This document shows positions 6,473-7,028 of a stretch of 7,028 bases of DNA, piece after piece. The notes below the pieces were generated by a model. The model was not told where the DNA came from. It made no database searches and saw nothing but the letters and a program-made list of their open reading frames with translations. The stretch spans positions 1 through 7,028 of the forward strand of contig CAZFGL010000113.1 of assembly GCA_964518645.1 (NCBI GenBank), in the 5' to 3' direction. The position numbers were made by a program, and so were the translations under genes. Source of the DNA: HGM13006 sp964518645. Its GTDB lineage: Bacteria > Bacillota > Clostridia > Oscillospirales > Oscillospiraceae. Within the stretch, counting starts at the first letter, position 1. The number at the start of each line of letters is the position of its first letter.

Positions 6473-6622
6473 ATGAAAGTCTTGAACTGGATCATGATTA
6501 TCGGCGGACTGCCTCTGGCCTGTGTAGCGTGTTTTATACCAAGCAGTACAGCTTCGGCGCTTATGGGAATGGTTGGCGTGGGCGCTTTTCTGACAGGGCT
6601 TCTGCTGCGTCAGAGACTCTGA
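6473..6622 (+). CDS. Small two-helix membrane protein (49 aa), unknown function
   Basis: A 49-codon frame starting MKVLNWIM and ending LLLRQRL. It has two hydrophobic segments (about 5-22 and 28-45) separated by a short Pro/Ser turn (FIPSSTAS), with Lys near the N-terminus and Arg-Gln-Arg at the C-terminus, as expected for a membrane hairpin. Codons are CTG/GGC/GCC-rich like the neighbours. A consensus promoter lies upstream. An AAGGAG (6453-6458) is 14 nt from the ATG, longer than usual. The stop of a short basic upstream frame overlaps the start as ATGA, so translational coupling is possible. I do not recognise the family. No hairpin terminator follows, so transcripts may read into the metK riboswitch. 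An alternative frame from a non-ATG start at 6460-6463 is open too, but looks less protein-like. Confidence 0.55.
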   Translation: MKVLNWIMIIGGLPLACVACFIPSSTASALMGMVGVGAFLTGLLLRQRL

Positions 6623-6645
6623 ATTGAGAAAAAGTTAAATACAAA

Positions 6646-6664
6646 TTGTCAAAAGTGTTGACAA
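6646..6664. repeat. Inverted repeat centred next to the metK -35 box
   Basis: TTGTCAA (6646-6652) and TTGACAA (6658-6664) are perfect 7-bp complements across a 5-nt spacer, and the right arm contains the -35 hexamer. It could be an operator, or chance symmetry of an A/T-rich promoter. No U-tract follows that would make it a terminator for the upstream small gene. Confidence 0.35.
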
Positions 6665-6686
6665 ACAGTCGAAAATATATTATAAT
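6658..6686 (+). promoter_or_regulatory. Consensus sigma-A promoter of the metK leader
   Basis: TTGACA (6658-6663) and TATAAT (6681-6686), both perfect consensus, are separated by 17 bp. Start would be near 6693, just ahead of the riboswitch aptamer. A consensus promoter is what one expects when control is exerted afterwards by transcription termination. Confidence 0.92.
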
Positions 6687-6706
6687 GTGCGACGAAATTG
6701 AATAGC

Positions 6707-6800
6707 CCTTATTAAGAGTGGTGGAGGGATCGGCCCTGTGAAGCCCGGCAACCTGCGTTTGTAAGGTGCCAAATCCGACGGTGCAAATCGAGAGATGAGG
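6707..6800 (+). promoter_or_regulatory. SAM-I (S-box) riboswitch aptamer upstream of metK
   Basis: The conserved core is present: AAGAGTGGTGGAGGGA, then GGCCCTGTGAAGCCCGGCAACC, then GGTGCCAAATCC, as in the S-box class. P1 is CCTTAT (6707-6712) with ATGAGG (6795-6800), containing one G-U pair. When S-adenosylmethionine binds, P1 is stabilised and the terminator at 6816-6844 forms; without it, ATGAGG is free to pair with CCTCAT (6824-6829) in the terminator stem and transcription continues into metK. Product feedback on SAM synthetase is the established role for this class. Confidence 0.96.
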
Positions 6801-6852
6801 TTTTTTCGTGTGTTCACGCTCTGCCTCATGGCAGGGCGTTTTTTCGTGTGTT
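6800..6852 (+). repeat. 15-nt exact direct repeat flanking the riboswitch terminator stem
   Basis: GTTTTTTCGTGTGTT occurs at 6800-6814 and again at 6838-6852, exactly. The first copy places a T6 run directly after P1 of the aptamer; the second supplies the T6 run of the intrinsic terminator. A local duplication or slippage event around the hairpin would explain it. Confidence 0.85.
6816..6844 (+). terminator. SAM-controlled intrinsic terminator in the metK leader
   Basis: ACGCTCTGCC (6816-6825) pairs with GGCAGGGCGT (6830-6839) over 10 bp including one G-U, with a TCAT loop, followed by a T6 run (6839-6844). The bases 6824-6829 (CCTCAT) are complementary to the 3' strand of P1, giving the mutually exclusive antiterminator. 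Confidence 0.93.
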
Positions 6853-6880
6853 AATTATTTAAATGTGAAAGGATATTAAA

Positions 6881-7028
6881 ATGGCAAAGCGTATTTTTAC
6901 TTCTGAATCTGTAACTGAGGGACATCCTGATAAAATCTGCGATCAGATTTCTGATGCAGTTCTGGATGCGATTCTTGCAAAGGATCCCGCTGCCCGTGTG
7001 GCATGCGAGACTGTAGCGACCACCGGTA
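6881..7028 (+). CDS. metK: S-adenosylmethionine synthetase (MetK), N-terminal 49 residues only
   Basis: MetK makes S-adenosylmethionine from methionine and ATP in the cytoplasm, releasing phosphate and pyrophosphate; it works as a tetramer in most bacteria. The visible 49 residues match the family closely: FTSESVTEGHPDKI carries the ATP-site His15 and the Mg-binding Asp17, followed by DQISDAVLDAIL and DPAARVACE, where Glu43 corresponds to the metal-site Glu of E. coli MetK. The start ATG at 6881 has AAAGGA upstream (6868-6873) and begins with the common MAKRIFTSES. The rest of the gene (about 340-350 residues in the family) lies beyond the window edge. The upstream SAM-I riboswitch independently supports the assignment. 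No internal stop or frameshift is visible in the part present. Confidence 0.97.
   Translation, partial: MAKRIFTSESVTEGHPDKICDQISDAVLDAILAKDPAARVACETVATTG

Noticed and set aside
1..7028. CRISPR array, insertion sequence, tRNA or rRNA
   Set aside because: I saw no regularly spaced repeats, transposase motif, cloverleaf or rRNA-like sequence on either strand.

Overview
The window looks like chromosomal DNA of a Gram-positive Bacillota, most likely class Clostridia (an Oscillospiraceae/Ruminococcaceae-type gut anaerobe). This rests on its roughly balanced base composition, sigma-A promoters with textbook 17-bp spacing, GGAGG-type ribosome binding sites, two lipobox lipoproteins, and an SAM-I riboswitch in front of metK. 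The species is not determinable from sequence alone.

Layout. (1) Positions 1-1348, minus strand: a two-gene unit with a 158-aa receiver-like protein that lacks the phosphoacceptor Asp, followed 3 nt later by an SPFH-domain protein of the YdjI/'virion core protein' type, cut by the window edge. (2) Positions 1349-1652: a divergent intergenic region with a strong plus-strand promoter, a long inverted repeat over its -10 box, and a roughly 225-nt GC-rich structured leader. (3) Positions 1653-4577, plus strand: a lipoprotein solute-binding protein and, 15 nt later, a two-TM protein with a Cache-like extracellular domain, a HAMP/coiled-coil-like linker and a cytoplasmic LuxR-type HTH. (4) Positions 4599-4641: a strong hairpin terminator shared by convergent genes. 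(5) Positions 4662-6185, minus strand: a 507-aa lipoprotein with a Ser/Thr/Pro linker and a transglutaminase-like Cys-His-Asp domain, with its own extended -10 promoter. (6) Positions 6376-6622, plus strand: a promoter and a 49-aa two-helix membrane protein. (7) Positions 6658-7028, plus strand: a consensus promoter, an SAM-I riboswitch with overlapping terminator and antiterminator, and the start of metK.

How the genes may work together. The most distinctive unit is the solute-binding lipoprotein paired with a membrane-anchored LuxR regulator and no ABC permease nearby. The simplest reading is a signalling pair: the binding protein captures a ligand outside and the partner carries the signal directly to DNA as a one-component system. 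The inverted repeat over the operon's own -10 is a natural candidate operator and lies between this operon and the divergent pseudo-receiver/SPFH unit. The transglutaminase-like lipoprotein, the small membrane protein and the metK riboswitch are separate transcription units.
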